Assembly (NCBI GenBank): GCA_907163375.1
Contig: CAJQUW010000632.1
Span: 41,614-105,613, forward strand
Length of the DNA stretch: 64,000 nt
Reading direction: 5' to 3'
Source of the DNA: Prostheceraeus crozeri
Taxonomy: Eukaryota; Platyhelminthes; Polycladida; Euryleptidae
Shown: positions 23,195 to 31,196 of the stretch, one piece after another
Layout of the letters: each line of letters opens with the position of its first letter
Numbering within the stretch: position 1 is the stretch's first letter
Position numbers and translations under genes: made by a program
The notes under the pieces: generated by a model
The model's input: only the letters and a program-made list of their open reading frames with translations
What the model was told of the DNA's origin: nothing
The model's database searches: none

Positions 23195-23773
23195 AGTAGT
23201 AAGCAAAACTCCACTTCTGGACCGCGCAAGATGGCGGCCATCGCTGCGTCCCCCCCCCCTCTGGCACGGCAGAGTGTCGTGGTCGGCCGCCGTGGTGCTT
23301 CGTGTCTGAGTCCCCCCCCTCTGGAACGACAGAGGTTGTGGTCTGTCGTGGTGTGCCGGCCGGGTGGGTCCACGTTCACAACATGTTCGCTGACGTCCCC
23401 CCCCCCCTCTGCAACAACAGAGTGAGACTCGGGTGCGTTGGTCCGACCGCCTGGTTGACGTGGGCGACCGTCTAGGTTGACGTGGGCGACCGCCAGGATT
23501 AGTCTTGAGGCTATAGTGTGTGATGTTTTTGGTGTGTAGCGTCCAAACGAAGCATCGGATGAGAAAACGGAGGCCAGATTCGGAATCTACGTGAAATTTT
23601 GGGTTAGGAGGGATGTTTCCAGCGAAATCGGAGAGAAAAAATTTTCGGCTGACGTCCCCCCCCCTGGACAGCTTGCTTCCAGTGGACGGATTTTGTCGTG
23701 CGATAGCTCGTTTGAAAGCTAAGAGTGAGACAAATTCAGTGAAAGAATCGGCTTGTTCGTATCTGCCTTCGTT
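23195..23773 (+). repeat. Left terminal inverted repeat of Polinton B
   Basis: About 579 bp matching the reverse complement of the right end (45853-56879, excluding the poly-G). It contains three C-tract/hairpin modules (23250-23274, 23312-23334, 23397-23422), a CAAGATGGCGGC block (23227-23238) and the start of the approximately 300-bp subterminal repeat unit. The arms diverge after CTTCGTT at 23773. Confidence 0.85.
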
Positions 23774-23931
23774 TACATGTGAGACGCCATTTAAGATTTT
23801 GGGACATTGGTGAAAAACGACAGAGTTAGAATTTGGGACGTTTTGGGCTGTAGCTTCAAAACGAACTATCGGATTGGTAAACGGATGCCAGATTTGGAAT
23901 CAACTTGATGTTATTGTCCAATGAGGATCAT

Positions 23932-23965
23932 CATCCAATGAGAATCAAGCATTTCTTTATAAATA
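23932..23965 (+). promoter_or_regulatory. CCAAT-TATA promoter module, left-end unit of copy B
   Basis: CATCCAATGA (23932-23941), 16 nt, then TATAAATA (23958-23965). A second CCAATGA lies at about 23918-23924. The first ATG, at 24064, is about 100 nt downstream. An identical decamer and spacing occur at PolB (40211-40244) and in copies A and C. Confidence 0.75.
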
Positions 23966-24063
23966 GCGAGCCTTCCACAGTGAGAATCATTCCATCGTTG
24001 AATCACACGAGTGACGGACGCACATTTTCTCTCTCTAGTTCCCTGTTCTATTATCCAACTAAA

Positions 24064-24134
24064 ATGGTAAGTCGCTGCTTCCCTCCCTCTCCTCCCTTGA
24101 ACGTAAACTTAATACAATCTTTTTTCATTTTCAG
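24064..24134 (+). other. Start codon plus candidate short leader intron (24067-24134)
   Basis: The first ATG after the TATA box is immediately followed by GTAAGTCGC, and a pyrimidine-rich stretch ends TTTTCAG at 24134, giving a 68-nt GT-AG candidate intron. The same arrangement is seen in copies A and C and at the PolB unit (40008-40072). Confidence 0.55.
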
Positions 24135-24839
24135 GCATCTACTCCATCTGCTGCACTAGTAGGACAAAATGGCGGTCAAACGTTACAAGGTTCGCTACGG
24201 TCAGATCATCTACAACTGAGGCCAGTGGAAGAAACATCCAAGGTACATAATCCTACACCGCTACAGCGTAAATTTAAACAAGCCTTGCGTTATGATGATC
24301 ATAGCGTAGTACTCCAAACGGGAATGCTCCCTTCCACGGATGTCAAGATAATGCACAATCAGTATGGGGACTACATACTGATCCCCGTGAGTCCGTACAT
24401 TCGCCACCAACTTGATATTATTGAGGAGTACGTGACATTAAATATGGACATTCCTACTCCTCTTGCTCAAGAGTGGAAGGCTAGAGATGACAAGGATACT
24501 CCCTATAGAAAGATTTGGGATGGTAATCACATTTGCCTACCGGTATCACATTGGTGTACTTACTATAAGAAGGAGGGAGATCATTCAATACCCATCAGAT
24601 GTGATGAGCTCGGAGAAGGTACTTGGGATATCCTTTTCAAAGTGAATGGGCTATATTATGGTCGACACAAGGATAATAAAATAGCCTCTCTCTCCATGCA
24701 TATGGAATCCATCCTATATATTCCGAAACCACCCAACGTGGACGACATAATTGATCAAATCCTTAACAGCAGTGGTACGAAGCGCAAGTCGGAGAAGAAT
24801 GCTACATCAAAACGCAAATCAAAGAAGGAGAATTGCTAG
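24135..24839 (+). CDS. Left-end Polinton protein, function unknown
   Basis: First gene behind the left promoter. The frame is open from the candidate splice acceptor at 24135 to the stop at 24839. I do not recognise the family. The body of about 170 residues is rich in aromatic and acidic residues (e.g. IWDGNHICLPVSHW and GEGTWDILFKVNGLYYG). The last 25 residues are a Lys/Arg/Ser tail (KRKSEKN, KRKSKKEN) that looks like a bipartite nuclear localisation signal, suggesting that it acts in the nucleus. Promoter position suggests early expression. Copies at 4300-4974 and 62170-62884 are closely similar. No signal peptide or membrane segment is seen. Confidence 0.6.
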   Translation, partial: ASTPSAALVGQNGGQTLQGSLRSDHLQLRPVEETSKVHNPTPLQRKFKQALRYDDHSVVLQTGMLPSTDVKIMHNQYGDYILIPVSPYIRHQLDIIEEYVTLNMDIPTPLAQEWKARDDKDTPYRKIWDGNHICLPVSHWCTYYKKEGDHSIPIRCDELGEGTWDILFKVNGLYYGRHKDNKIASLSMHMESILYIPKPPNVDDIIDQILNSSGTKRKSEKNATSKRKSKKENC

Positions 24840-24873
24840 TCCTTTCCTAACTCTACCCTATGACAATTCGCTT

Positions 24874-24999
24874 ATGTGCTTTGAGTGTCGTAGACGTGGT
24901 CTTATTAGATACATTTTACTTCTTCGTTGCCATCATATCATTTGTGTATTTTGTCGTGAAAAGCATCGATGTAATTCTTCATTTTGTAATATGTTATAG
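24874..24999 (+). CDS. Small Cys/His (RING-like) protein
   Basis: 41 residues from MCFECRRRG. It has a CFEC pair, then CHH-IICVFC and two further Cys (CNSSFC). The spacing resembles a compact or partial RING zinc site. It lies between the left-end gene and the exonuclease-like gene. A neighbouring acceptor-like TTTTAG at about 25036 means that it could be an internal exon. The same frame exists in all three copies, which are too similar for this to prove coding. Confidence is limited because of the small size. Confidence 0.4.
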   Translation: MCFECRRRGLIRYILLLRCHHIICVFCREKHRCNSSFCNML

Positions 25000-25051
25000 A
25001 ACGTTTCCTTAGATGTGTAAATTTCCGTTTTAGGCTTCTATCATCATTTTT

Positions 25052-25582
25052 ATGGATTGTGAGGGTGAACCTGTACAGGAGCTCAGTGCTATTGCTATGA
25101 ACAATTGGACATATCAGATTGTTAGTGTCTATCATCAACATGCCAACTGCGATCCCAATGTTGATCAATGGGCGAGAAAACACATTCATGGACTTAATCT
25201 GAAATATTTGCAAGACTATGGCTTTTCTTGTGAGAGTGCTCTTCTTATTGACTTTAAACGATGGTTAGCTGCTTTCAATGTTATACGCATCTTTTGTAAT
25301 AATCCTGGTAAGGAGAGGAAAGTATTTCCCAATCTAATCATTGATGATATTTTGCTCCCACCTTGGGATAGTAGAGTGAATCAACATTATCATGAAGTCA
25401 CAAAACGTTTTAAGGATTTGTGTGTTCCTATTTTGTCTGTTCGTTGTAGTAGCTACGTTCATAACCAATGCTTCTTTCCTCCTTACCTCAACACTGCCAA
25501 AGTCCTGTATGGTTATCATTGCTCGCTGTATGATAGTTACCAGCTGTATCTATTTTATCTCTTTCAAACCATTGATTTATAA
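25052..25582 (+). CDS. DEDDh-like 3'-5' exonuclease-fold protein
   Basis: 176 residues. The start MDCEGEPVQEL carries the D-x-E of exonuclease motif I (D2, E4). In the same frame just upstream the DNA would encode a hydrophobic strand (SIIIF), as expected before this motif, after an acceptor-like TTTTAG. The C-terminus has HCSLYD (H156, D161), the H-x4-D of DEDDh motif III. A middle segment with DFKRWL and the FCNNPGKE strand would hold motif II. In the wider family such domains trim 3' ends of DNA or RNA; some relatives are catalytically altered. The role here is inferred: replication, repair or countering host RNA-based defence. It is followed by AATAAA at 25605. Function depends on a fold call made by eye. 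Confidence 0.55.
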   Translation: MDCEGEPVQELSAIAMNNWTYQIVSVYHQHANCDPNVDQWARKHIHGLNLKYLQDYGFSCESALLIDFKRWLAAFNVIRIFCNNPGKERKVFPNLIIDDILLPPWDSRVNQHYHEVTKRFKDLCVPILSVRCSSYVHNQCFFPPYLNTAKVLYGYHCSLYDSYQLYLFYLFQTIDL

Positions 25583-25604
25583 TGCATGCTTGTTACCATT
25601 ATTC

Positions 25605-25610
25605 AATAAA
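25605..25610 (+). terminator. Poly(A) signal AATAAA
   Basis: AATAAA 23 nt after the stop of the exonuclease-like gene. It would end a leftmost transcript. Confidence 0.45.
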
Positions 25611-25669
25611 TGTTACTATGAGAAGAGTTGTTGTTTTCATGCAATGGATGGGTTAGATAAAGGGCGATC

Positions 25670-25975
25670 ATGTCTTTCTCAAACGACTGCGGAACATTAC
25701 GTTTTCATAGGCAAAGTTTAAAAGGAGCTGTTCAAGATTATGTGATAAAATTTCATAAAGATGAGACCGACATCGAAGCAGTGGTCGATGATGCTAGCAC
25801 TCTATTTCTAGAGTTAATGAATACATTCTCTGATAGCATTATCATGGCGCGATTAGTTGCGAAAATTAAGTTTAGTCATTTTGGAAAGGAAGAGGTGGAA
25901 AGTCGCTCTTTCCATTTTGCTTCTTATTCAATGGAAGTGGTAGATCACCCCAAGAATTTTTTAAAAGACATATGA
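25670..25975 (+). CDS. Stand-alone relative of the PolB N-terminal domain
   Basis: About 101 residues. The pattern of a predicted helix (LFLELMNTF), a strand (MARLVAKIKFSHF) and a following SFHFASYS segment with an acidic/Pro stretch resembles residues 145-235 of the element's own DNA polymerase (FRMKALIYLKLKYIKIDF and onward). From memory, Polinton and related insect and cnidarian proteins share this N-terminal module. The role is unknown; it might bind the terminal protein or the polymerase. It lies between the exonuclease-like and RING genes. Copies are at 3152-3469 and from 63714 to the window end. Confidence 0.45.
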   Translation: MSFSNDCGTLRFHRQSLKGAVQDYVIKFHKDETDIEAVVDDASTLFLELMNTFSDSIIMARLVAKIKFSHFGKEEVESRSFHFASYSMEVVDHPKNFLKDI

Positions 25976-26075
25976 TAAAAATTGCTGAACGTCTTAACGC
26001 ATTTAACCATCATGGTAGCAGTCTAGTGATTGAAGCGATTTCAGATATTCACATTCAACTTTCCATAAAGAAAAA

Positions 26076-26405
26076 TTGAAAATGCAGTGGTACTTGATTG
26101 TAGCACAACTGGTTTTCGAGCTATGTCTGCTCACTCTCGAAGTATATTCCTTCTGTACATGCGTCTATTATTTAGAAAAGGCTAGCAAATTCATATCTTC
26201 AAAAAGACTTGCTATAGACATCAGTAACGGTGAAACTATGTGTTGCGATGTATGTAAGCGAAAGGATGGAAATGAAAAGCGCATCTTCAAGAGATGTAAG
26301 CATGCTTTTTGTCAACGCTGTTTCATACGTAATTGCATTCAACTTTGCCAATGTAACCACTGTGACATTGCTCATTTCGAGTGTCACTTATGTCGCAATA
26401 GTTAG
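26076..26405 (+). CDS. Membrane-anchored RING-type protein
   Basis: 109 residues. The first 35 are hydrophobic (LIVAQLVFELCLLTLEVY), a probable signal anchor or membrane helix. The C-terminal half holds CCDVC, KRCKHAFCQRC and a third cluster ending CHLC. This is a C-x2-C ... C-x-H-x2-C-x2-C ... C-x2-C arrangement of RING or RING-variant type. By analogy with viral membrane RING proteins it may be a ubiquitin E3 ligase acting on host membrane proteins, which is inference only. It lies in the leftmost gene block, and copy A has an intact counterpart at 2735-3064. Confidence 0.6.
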   Translation: MKMQWYLIVAQLVFELCLLTLEVYSFCTCVYYLEKASKFISSKRLAIDISNGETMCCDVCKRKDGNEKRIFKRCKHAFCQRCFIRNCIQLCQCNHCDIAHFECHLCRNS

Positions 26406-26456
26406 TACCTATGCAAATGTGGTAAAGATAGGTTTTAGCAAAGACTAACACGGAAA

Positions 26457-26813
26457 ATGGCGAAACGTAAAATGACGAAACGTAAAAGTCAAAAGTTTTC
26501 TTCAGCCATTCAAGCTCTCCGACGAATGAAAGCAAATCAGCGATACAATGCTATACGACATGCTAACGATAAATTCATTTGTGAAATTATTTCTCATGTG
26601 AGGAAGTTGAGGACGAAGAAATTAGCGCCAAAACAACGAAAGTTACTTAAGCGATATGCTACGAAATTGCGTTTCATCTCCAATCCTAAAGTCGCCCTTC
26701 AAAGAAAGAGGAAAACTCTAACACAAAAGGGCGGTTTCCTTTCAGCAATACTTCCAATGATAGCTCCTGCCGTGGGCAACCTATTGGGAAATATCTTTGG
26801 CTCTAAGCGTTAA
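26457..26813 (+). CDS. Small basic protein with hydrophobic C-terminus, virion-core-like
   Basis: 118 residues, very rich in Lys and Arg for the first 85 (MAKRKMTKRKSQKF). A GGF-led hydrophobic/amphipathic segment (GGFLSAILPMIAPAVGNLLG) and a short basic end follow. Such a layout is common among Polinton and adenovirus-like small late proteins that bind DNA or act on membranes, but I cannot assign a specific homologue. It lies immediately upstream of the ATPase, 31 nt from its ATG at 26845. Confidence 0.6.
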   Translation: MAKRKMTKRKSQKFSSAIQALRRMKANQRYNAIRHANDKFICEIISHVRKLRTKKLAPKQRKLLKRYATKLRFISNPKVALQRKRKTLTQKGGFLSAILPMIAPAVGNLLGNIFGSKR

Positions 26814-26844
26814 TTATGCAAATGTTGAGTCTCAAAGTAATAAA

Positions 26845-27462
26845 ATGGATTTCAGACTTCAATGTGATAAAGTTCTGACTGTATCAGGTCCATCTCATGC
26901 AGGTAAAACTGTTTTCACGCTGAATTTATTGGATAAAAGAAGGGAGTTGTTTAAGGAACCTATCAATCGAGTGATTTGGTGTTATGGTATTTATCAACCG
27001 TCGCTGTTTCAGGAATTGCAAAGTCGCAACTTTATTCGACATGAAGGAATTATTCCAGTGGATAAACTTCAGTCTAATGATGTTGTTGTATTGGATGATT
27101 TATTAAAAGAAAGTAAGAATTCAAAAGATGTTACAGATATGTTCACTCGCGCAGCACACCATAAAAGGTGTTTTATCATCTATATTACACAAAATTTGTT
27201 TCCTGATGGAAAAGAAGCTCGTACACGAAACCTGAATACACACTATTATGCTATTTTCAAGAATCCGCGAGATAAAAGTCAATTTGAAATTTTAGCGCGA
27301 CAAGTTGCACCCAGAGGATCAAAAGCCTTAATTGAAATTTTTCAAGCAGCTACTGAAAAACCATACGGTTACTTATTCATTGACTTTACGCAAGAGTGTC
27401 CGGAAGAATTTAGATTTCGAAGTGATATTTTGAAAACTCCCATGATTATCTACAAACTATGA
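26845..27462 (+). CDS. ATP: FtsK/HerA-type genome-packaging ATPase
   Basis: 205 residues from MDFRLQCDK. The Walker A motif is GPSHAGKT at residues 15-22, and Walker B is VVVLDDLL near residue 83. A distal ITQNLF segment resembles the sensor strand of the A32-like packaging ATPases. The family pumps viral DNA into preformed capsids at the expense of ATP and is a hallmark of Polintons, virophages and NCLDVs. I chose the ATG that gives a typical N-terminus just before Walker A. An in-frame upstream ATG overlaps the end of the preceding gene. The stop overlaps the next start (ATGA), suggesting translation coupling or shared transcripts. Confidence 0.85.
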   Translation: MDFRLQCDKVLTVSGPSHAGKTVFTLNLLDKRRELFKEPINRVIWCYGIYQPSLFQELQSRNFIRHEGIIPVDKLQSNDVVVLDDLLKESKNSKDVTDMFTRAAHHKRCFIIYITQNLFPDGKEARTRNLNTHYYAIFKNPRDKSQFEILARQVAPRGSKALIEIFQAATEKPYGYLFIDFTQECPEEFRFRSDILKTPMIIYKL

Positions 27463-28151
27463 GTTCTTATTCTCGCATGATTGTTATTCCTCAGGATGAA
27501 TATGTACAATTGACTGCCATGCAACAAGTAAAGCAACCTCTTGCAAATCAAATGTATAGGAAAGAAATAGATTATCAGCAAAATGTTCACATCAAAGATC
27601 CACATCGTGCTGTATTATTACAATCGGAAACTGTTGAGCAATTGAAAAACTTGAAGAATAAGATGCGTGACTCTGTATCGACTGCTACACCTTTAGCATC
27701 TCGCGCACATGCCATATCTCTTTTCAACAGTATTGAACCCCATCTCAATGTAAATGATAGAGGAGAAATCATTACAGATGAAAATAAAGTGATTGATGCT
27801 TCACGTTATGAAGACTTGATTCAGTATGCGACACGTAGAAAGCGCCGTCAGGGCTATGTTCCACCTGGTTGGTCATACTTTCTTAAACTATTGAAAAAGC
27901 ATAATGTGCCAAAATTTGCTTTAAATAATGAGACATTGAAAGAACTTGATTCAACAGTGGCTACTACTCCAATGCTTCAGGCGATGAAAATGCCAACAAA
28001 TTGGTTTAAGACGTCACCTGCTACATCCCCTCCCACACTCACTAAGCAAACAAGGGGAAGAACTCGACGTAGATCTGTATCGCCACTAAAACTGGTAAAA
28101 GGAAAACGTAAAACAGCTCCTCCTAGGAAATACATGTTCTCAGACTATTAA
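27459..28151 (+). CDS. Conserved Polinton protein with basic C-terminus
   Basis: 230 residues. An N-terminal segment with IVIPQDEYVQL is followed by a helical charged region, a central YVPPGWSYFLKLLKKHNVP motif and a C-terminal 60 residues rich in Thr, Pro, Arg and Lys (RGRTRRRS, KGKRKTAPPRK). I recognise the GYVPPGW-type core from uncharacterised proteins that accompany Polinton ATPases, but no function is known to me. Charge and position suggest a DNA-associated virion protein. It overlaps the ATPase stop by 4 nt. Confidence 0.65.
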   Translation: MSSYSRMIVIPQDEYVQLTAMQQVKQPLANQMYRKEIDYQQNVHIKDPHRAVLLQSETVEQLKNLKNKMRDSVSTATPLASRAHAISLFNSIEPHLNVNDRGEIITDENKVIDASRYEDLIQYATRRKRRQGYVPPGWSYFLKLLKKHNVPKFALNNETLKELDSTVATTPMLQAMKMPTNWFKTSPATSPPTLTKQTRGRTRRRSVSPLKLVKGKRKTAPPRKYMFSDY

Positions 28152-28152
28152 T

Positions 28153-28368
28153 ATGAAGCAGATGTGTTGCTTGCCATGTAATGAGCCGCCAGAGGTGAAT
28201 GTCGTTGTCACTTGCACTTGCTGCGCCAGCTCTCATAATGAAACCCCTAAGCAATGTGAACACGATCGCAAAACCGCTAAAGCTAAATGCTGCAGTTGTT
28301 GTAAATGTAGAAAGGCAAGAAAGAAAAAAGATGAGAAGGAGGAAAAAGAGTCAGCCGTCATCGACTGA
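28153..28368 (+). CDS. Small Cys-rich protein overlapping integrase
   Basis: 71 residues with 13 Cys in CCLPC, CTCC and CCSCCKC clusters and a highly charged tail. It starts one base after the preceding stop and overlaps the integrase frame by about 170 nt in another phase. It may bind metal. Alternatively it is non-coding, the true start of integrase being an ATG further inside. Confidence 0.35.
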   Translation: MKQMCCLPCNEPPEVNVVVTCTCCASSHNETPKQCEHDRKTAKAKCCSCCKCRKARKKKDEKEEKESAVID

Positions 28369-29419
28369 ACGTTTGAAGTCAATCTATTATGATGTAAAAC
28401 ATCCGGCAGGATTTGCATCTATCAAGAAATTATCAAAAGCGAGTGGTCTTCCACAATCACAAGTGAAACGATGGTTAAAGGGTCAGGCTACCTATACACT
28501 CCACAAACAAGCGAAAAAGAAGTACCGCACCCGCCATTATATTGTTCATGACATCGATGAACAGTGGCAAGCAGATTTGTGCGATGTTGCCTCCATTTCA
28601 AAACATAACTCGGGCAATAATTTTATTTTAACCGTCATTGATATTTTCTCGCGTTATGCGTGGGCTCAACCTTTAAAAACTAAAGAAGGGAAAGGAGTAG
28701 CAAAAGCATTCCAAACAATTTTTCGAGAAGGTCGCATTCCAAAAAGAATTCAGAGTGATCAAGGAAAAGAGTTTGAAAATCAGCATGTGACAAGATTATT
28801 TGAGAGGCATGACATTGAGTTGTTTAGTGTAAAGAGCGCTTATAAAGCTGCACTCGTTGAACGTTTTAATCGCACATTAAAAAATCGTTTGTGGCGACAT
28901 TTTACTGCCAACTTGACACAAAATTGGACAAAGGTTCTACAAGATACACTCCATGCCTACAATCACTCTATCCATCGTTCTATTGGACTCAGACCAGTAG
29001 ATGTAAATGCTGACAATGTAGATAAAGTGCGCGAATCATTCCAACGTAAACGCACTCATGTGAAAAGTGATGTGAAAATTGGCGATAAAGTTCGTATCTC
29101 AAAAGTGAAAAGTGTTTTTGCTAAAGGGTACCTCCCGAATTGGACAGAGGAGGTATTTACAGTATCAAGGATTAATCAAAAAGACTCTCCGACCACCTAC
29201 AAGTTGAAAGATTACGATAATGAAGAAATTGAGGGTAGCTTTTACCGCGATGAGATTGAGGTAGTCACTGAAAGTGAAACATATTTGGTAGAGAAAATCA
29301 TTCGATGTAAAAAACGGCAAGGTGAAGAATGGTGTCTTGTTAAATGGACTGGTTATCCTTCAAGTATGAACTCTTGGATGCGTCGTGCCGACATCTTTCA
29401 TCTAAGTGATCGACAGTGA
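28199..29419 (+). CDS. INT: Polinton integrase, RVE superfamily, with chromodomain
   Basis: Up to 406 residues; the translation start may be an internal Met (Met14 or Met45), since the first 50 residues look unstructured and basic. An N-terminal helical/HTH-like region (KKLSKASGLPQSQVKRWL) leads into the RVE core, with D126 (WQADL), D187 (QSDQGKEF) and E221 (LVERFNRTLK). After an SH3-like basic segment comes a C-terminal chromodomain near residues 350-395 (YLVEKIIRCKK, VKWTGYPSSMNSW). The enzyme inserts the linear element with 6-bp target duplications, and the chromodomain may steer it to marked chromatin. All catalytic residues are present. Confidence 0.92.
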   Translation: MSLSLALAAPALIMKPLSNVNTIAKPLKLNAAVVVNVERQERKKMRRRKKSQPSSTERLKSIYYDVKHPAGFASIKKLSKASGLPQSQVKRWLKGQATYTLHKQAKKKYRTRHYIVHDIDEQWQADLCDVASISKHNSGNNFILTVIDIFSRYAWAQPLKTKEGKGVAKAFQTIFREGRIPKRIQSDQGKEFENQHVTRLFERHDIELFSVKSAYKAALVERFNRTLKNRLWRHFTANLTQNWTKVLQDTLHAYNHSIHRSIGLRPVDVNADNVDKVRESFQRKRTHVKSDVKIGDKVRISKVKSVFAKGYLPNWTEEVFTVSRINQKDSPTTYKLKDYDNEEIEGSFYRDEIEVVTESETYLVEKIIRCKKRQGEEWCLVKWTGYPSSMNSWMRRADIFHLSDRQ

Positions 29420-29460
29420 TTCATGCAAAGTTGTAACTAACAATGTTTAGGGTTTGAGCT

Positions 29461-29916
29461 ATGAATCCAACTGCCTCATTTTATTCACGACCCTCCTGCG
29501 TAAGTGGTGGAGGACAAATTTACATCGGTGCTCGCCGCCAACGTGGAGGTAGCATACTTGGTGCACTGAAATCTGTTGTAGCACCTCTCATATCCAATGT
29601 CGGTAGATCTTTAAAACGAAATGTTTTAAGTAATGCCGTTGGCTTTGCTGGTGATGTTGCTAGTGATCTTTCCAGAGGTAGAAGTTTTAAGAGCAGTTTG
29701 TTGAATCGTGGGAAGGAACGCGGTTTAAAAACATTGAAGCAGACCATTGCTGGTGTTACTCAAGGAAAGAAATCACCTAAACGAATGAGAAAAGGAAGGA
29801 GGAAACATCGCGGAGCTGGTAAGGTGCGATCTTCAGTCAAAAGGCATTCACGCAAACGTCGCAGAGGCTCTAATCATTCATCAGGCGCTAAACGACGACG
29901 CTGCTATAACTTCTAA
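29461..29916 (+). CDS. Basic capsid-interior-like protein (adenovirus pX/pVI-like layout)
   Basis: 151 residues. A Gly-rich segment (RQRGGSILGALKSVVAPL) resembles the membrane-active or cementing segments of adenovirus-type minor proteins and their Polinton counterparts. An amphipathic middle follows, and then 50 residues dominated by Arg and Lys (KRMRKGRRKHRG, SRKRRRGS), as in a DNA-condensing core protein. The stop lies two bases before the capsid gene ATG. A role in virion assembly is inferred from layout and position, not from a firm homologue. Confidence 0.6.
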   Translation: MNPTASFYSRPSCVSGGGQIYIGARRQRGGSILGALKSVVAPLISNVGRSLKRNVLSNAVGFAGDVASDLSRGRSFKSSLLNRGKERGLKTLKQTIAGVTQGKKSPKRMRKGRRKHRGAGKVRSSVKRHSRKRRRGSNHSSGAKRRRCYNF

Positions 29917-29918
29917 TC

Positions 29919-31196
29919 ATGGAGTGTAAAACTTCCGGTTTTTGTTTGTTCGATCAACAAGCCATACAGACAGATATTCTTAGTTCAAGTATTGTAGATT
30001 ATCATCCTCGAACAGCTGAGAATGCTGGCCCCATTGAATTTGTTATTCCTGGTGGTAGTGATGACTACATAGATTTGAGTTATGCGATGCTTGATTTGAG
30101 GTTTAGAATTCAGCAAGCAGATGGAACTGCTATTGACGATGCACATAAAGTTGGACTGAACAATTTACCATTGACTACATTACTTCGCGATGTTTCTCTA
30201 ACGATTGGAGAGCAGCAGGTGGAAGGTGGTCAAAGCGATTATCCCTATAAATCATATTTCAATCATGTATCACAGTTTCATCCAGCAGCACAAAAAAGTC
30301 ATATGGAAGCCATGGGATGGTACAGAGATGAAGCAGGAAAATTTGATGTTGAAACAAACAGTGGCTTTGTAAAGCGATCTGCTATGATTAAAGATAGTAG
30401 AGTATGTCAGCTATATGGTCCGCTGAATTTAGACTTCTTTAGACAGTCAAAGTTTTTACTCTGTAATACCAGCATGCGACTCAAGCTGACATTGAATAAG
30501 CCTGAATTTGCCCTGAATGCATTTGCTAAAGTTGACAATTTTAGAATTCATGTGGAAGATATTGCACTTTACATTCGTCGAGTAGTACCGAATCCAAGTG
30601 TCATTAGAGGGCATGCTGAAGGTCTTAACCGCCAAAATGCCATTTACCCCGTTCAGCATACAAAGCTTCTCACCTTTACAATTCCGAAAGATCAAAAGAG
30701 TTTCATGAAAGATGGCCTCTTTCCATCGGAAGCACCGAAGCTCCTCATGGTGGCAATGGTTGAAAATGATGCATTTAATGGTAATATAAAGAAGAATCCT
30801 TTCAATTTTAAACACAATCAGTTAAGTGAAATTGCTTTACGTGTTAATGGTGTGAGTCATCCTGGTCCACCCTACAAACCAGATTTTGCTTCGGATCAAT
30901 TTATGCGCAGTTATGTTGATTTTATGGATGTCTTTGGCTTTTACAATACGGATGATACCAACGGACTGACTATGAAAGAATTTAAGAGTGGATATACTAT
31001 TTATGCATTTGATTTGACTGCTGACAGCGATATTAGTGCACCCTATCGTCAAGCGAACGTGCCTCATAATATTCGTTTGGATTTGACGTTCAAAAGAACA
31101 CTACCTGAGACGATCAATGTATTAATTTATGCAGTCTTCGATTCAAATATTGAAATTACAAAGTATCGTGACGTGATTCTTCAGTATAATCGTTAA
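29919..31196 (+). CDS. MCP: Major capsid protein, double jelly-roll
   Basis: 425 residues. The N-terminus (CLFDQQAIQTDILSSSIVDY) and the following IEFVIPGGSDDYIDLSYAML segment are typical of the Polinton capsid family, long annotated in animal genomes as F54H12.2-like. Further family features are a YPYKSY segment, FRIHVEDIALYIRRVVPNPSV and a C-terminal VLIYAVFDSNIEIT strand. It would form trimeric capsomers of an icosahedral shell. The frame is whole. The stop overlaps the protease start (TAATG). Confidence 0.9.
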   Translation: MECKTSGFCLFDQQAIQTDILSSSIVDYHPRTAENAGPIEFVIPGGSDDYIDLSYAMLDLRFRIQQADGTAIDDAHKVGLNNLPLTTLLRDVSLTIGEQQVEGGQSDYPYKSYFNHVSQFHPAAQKSHMEAMGWYRDEAGKFDVETNSGFVKRSAMIKDSRVCQLYGPLNLDFFRQSKFLLCNTSMRLKLTLNKPEFALNAFAKVDNFRIHVEDIALYIRRVVPNPSVIRGHAEGLNRQNAIYPVQHTKLLTFTIPKDQKSFMKDGLFPSEAPKLLMVAMVENDAFNGNIKKNPFNFKHNQLSEIALRVNGVSHPGPPYKPDFASDQFMRSYVDFMDVFGFYNTDDTNGLTMKEFKSGYTIYAFDLTADSDISAPYRQANVPHNIRLDLTFKRTLPETINVLIYAVFDSNIEITKYRDVILQYNR

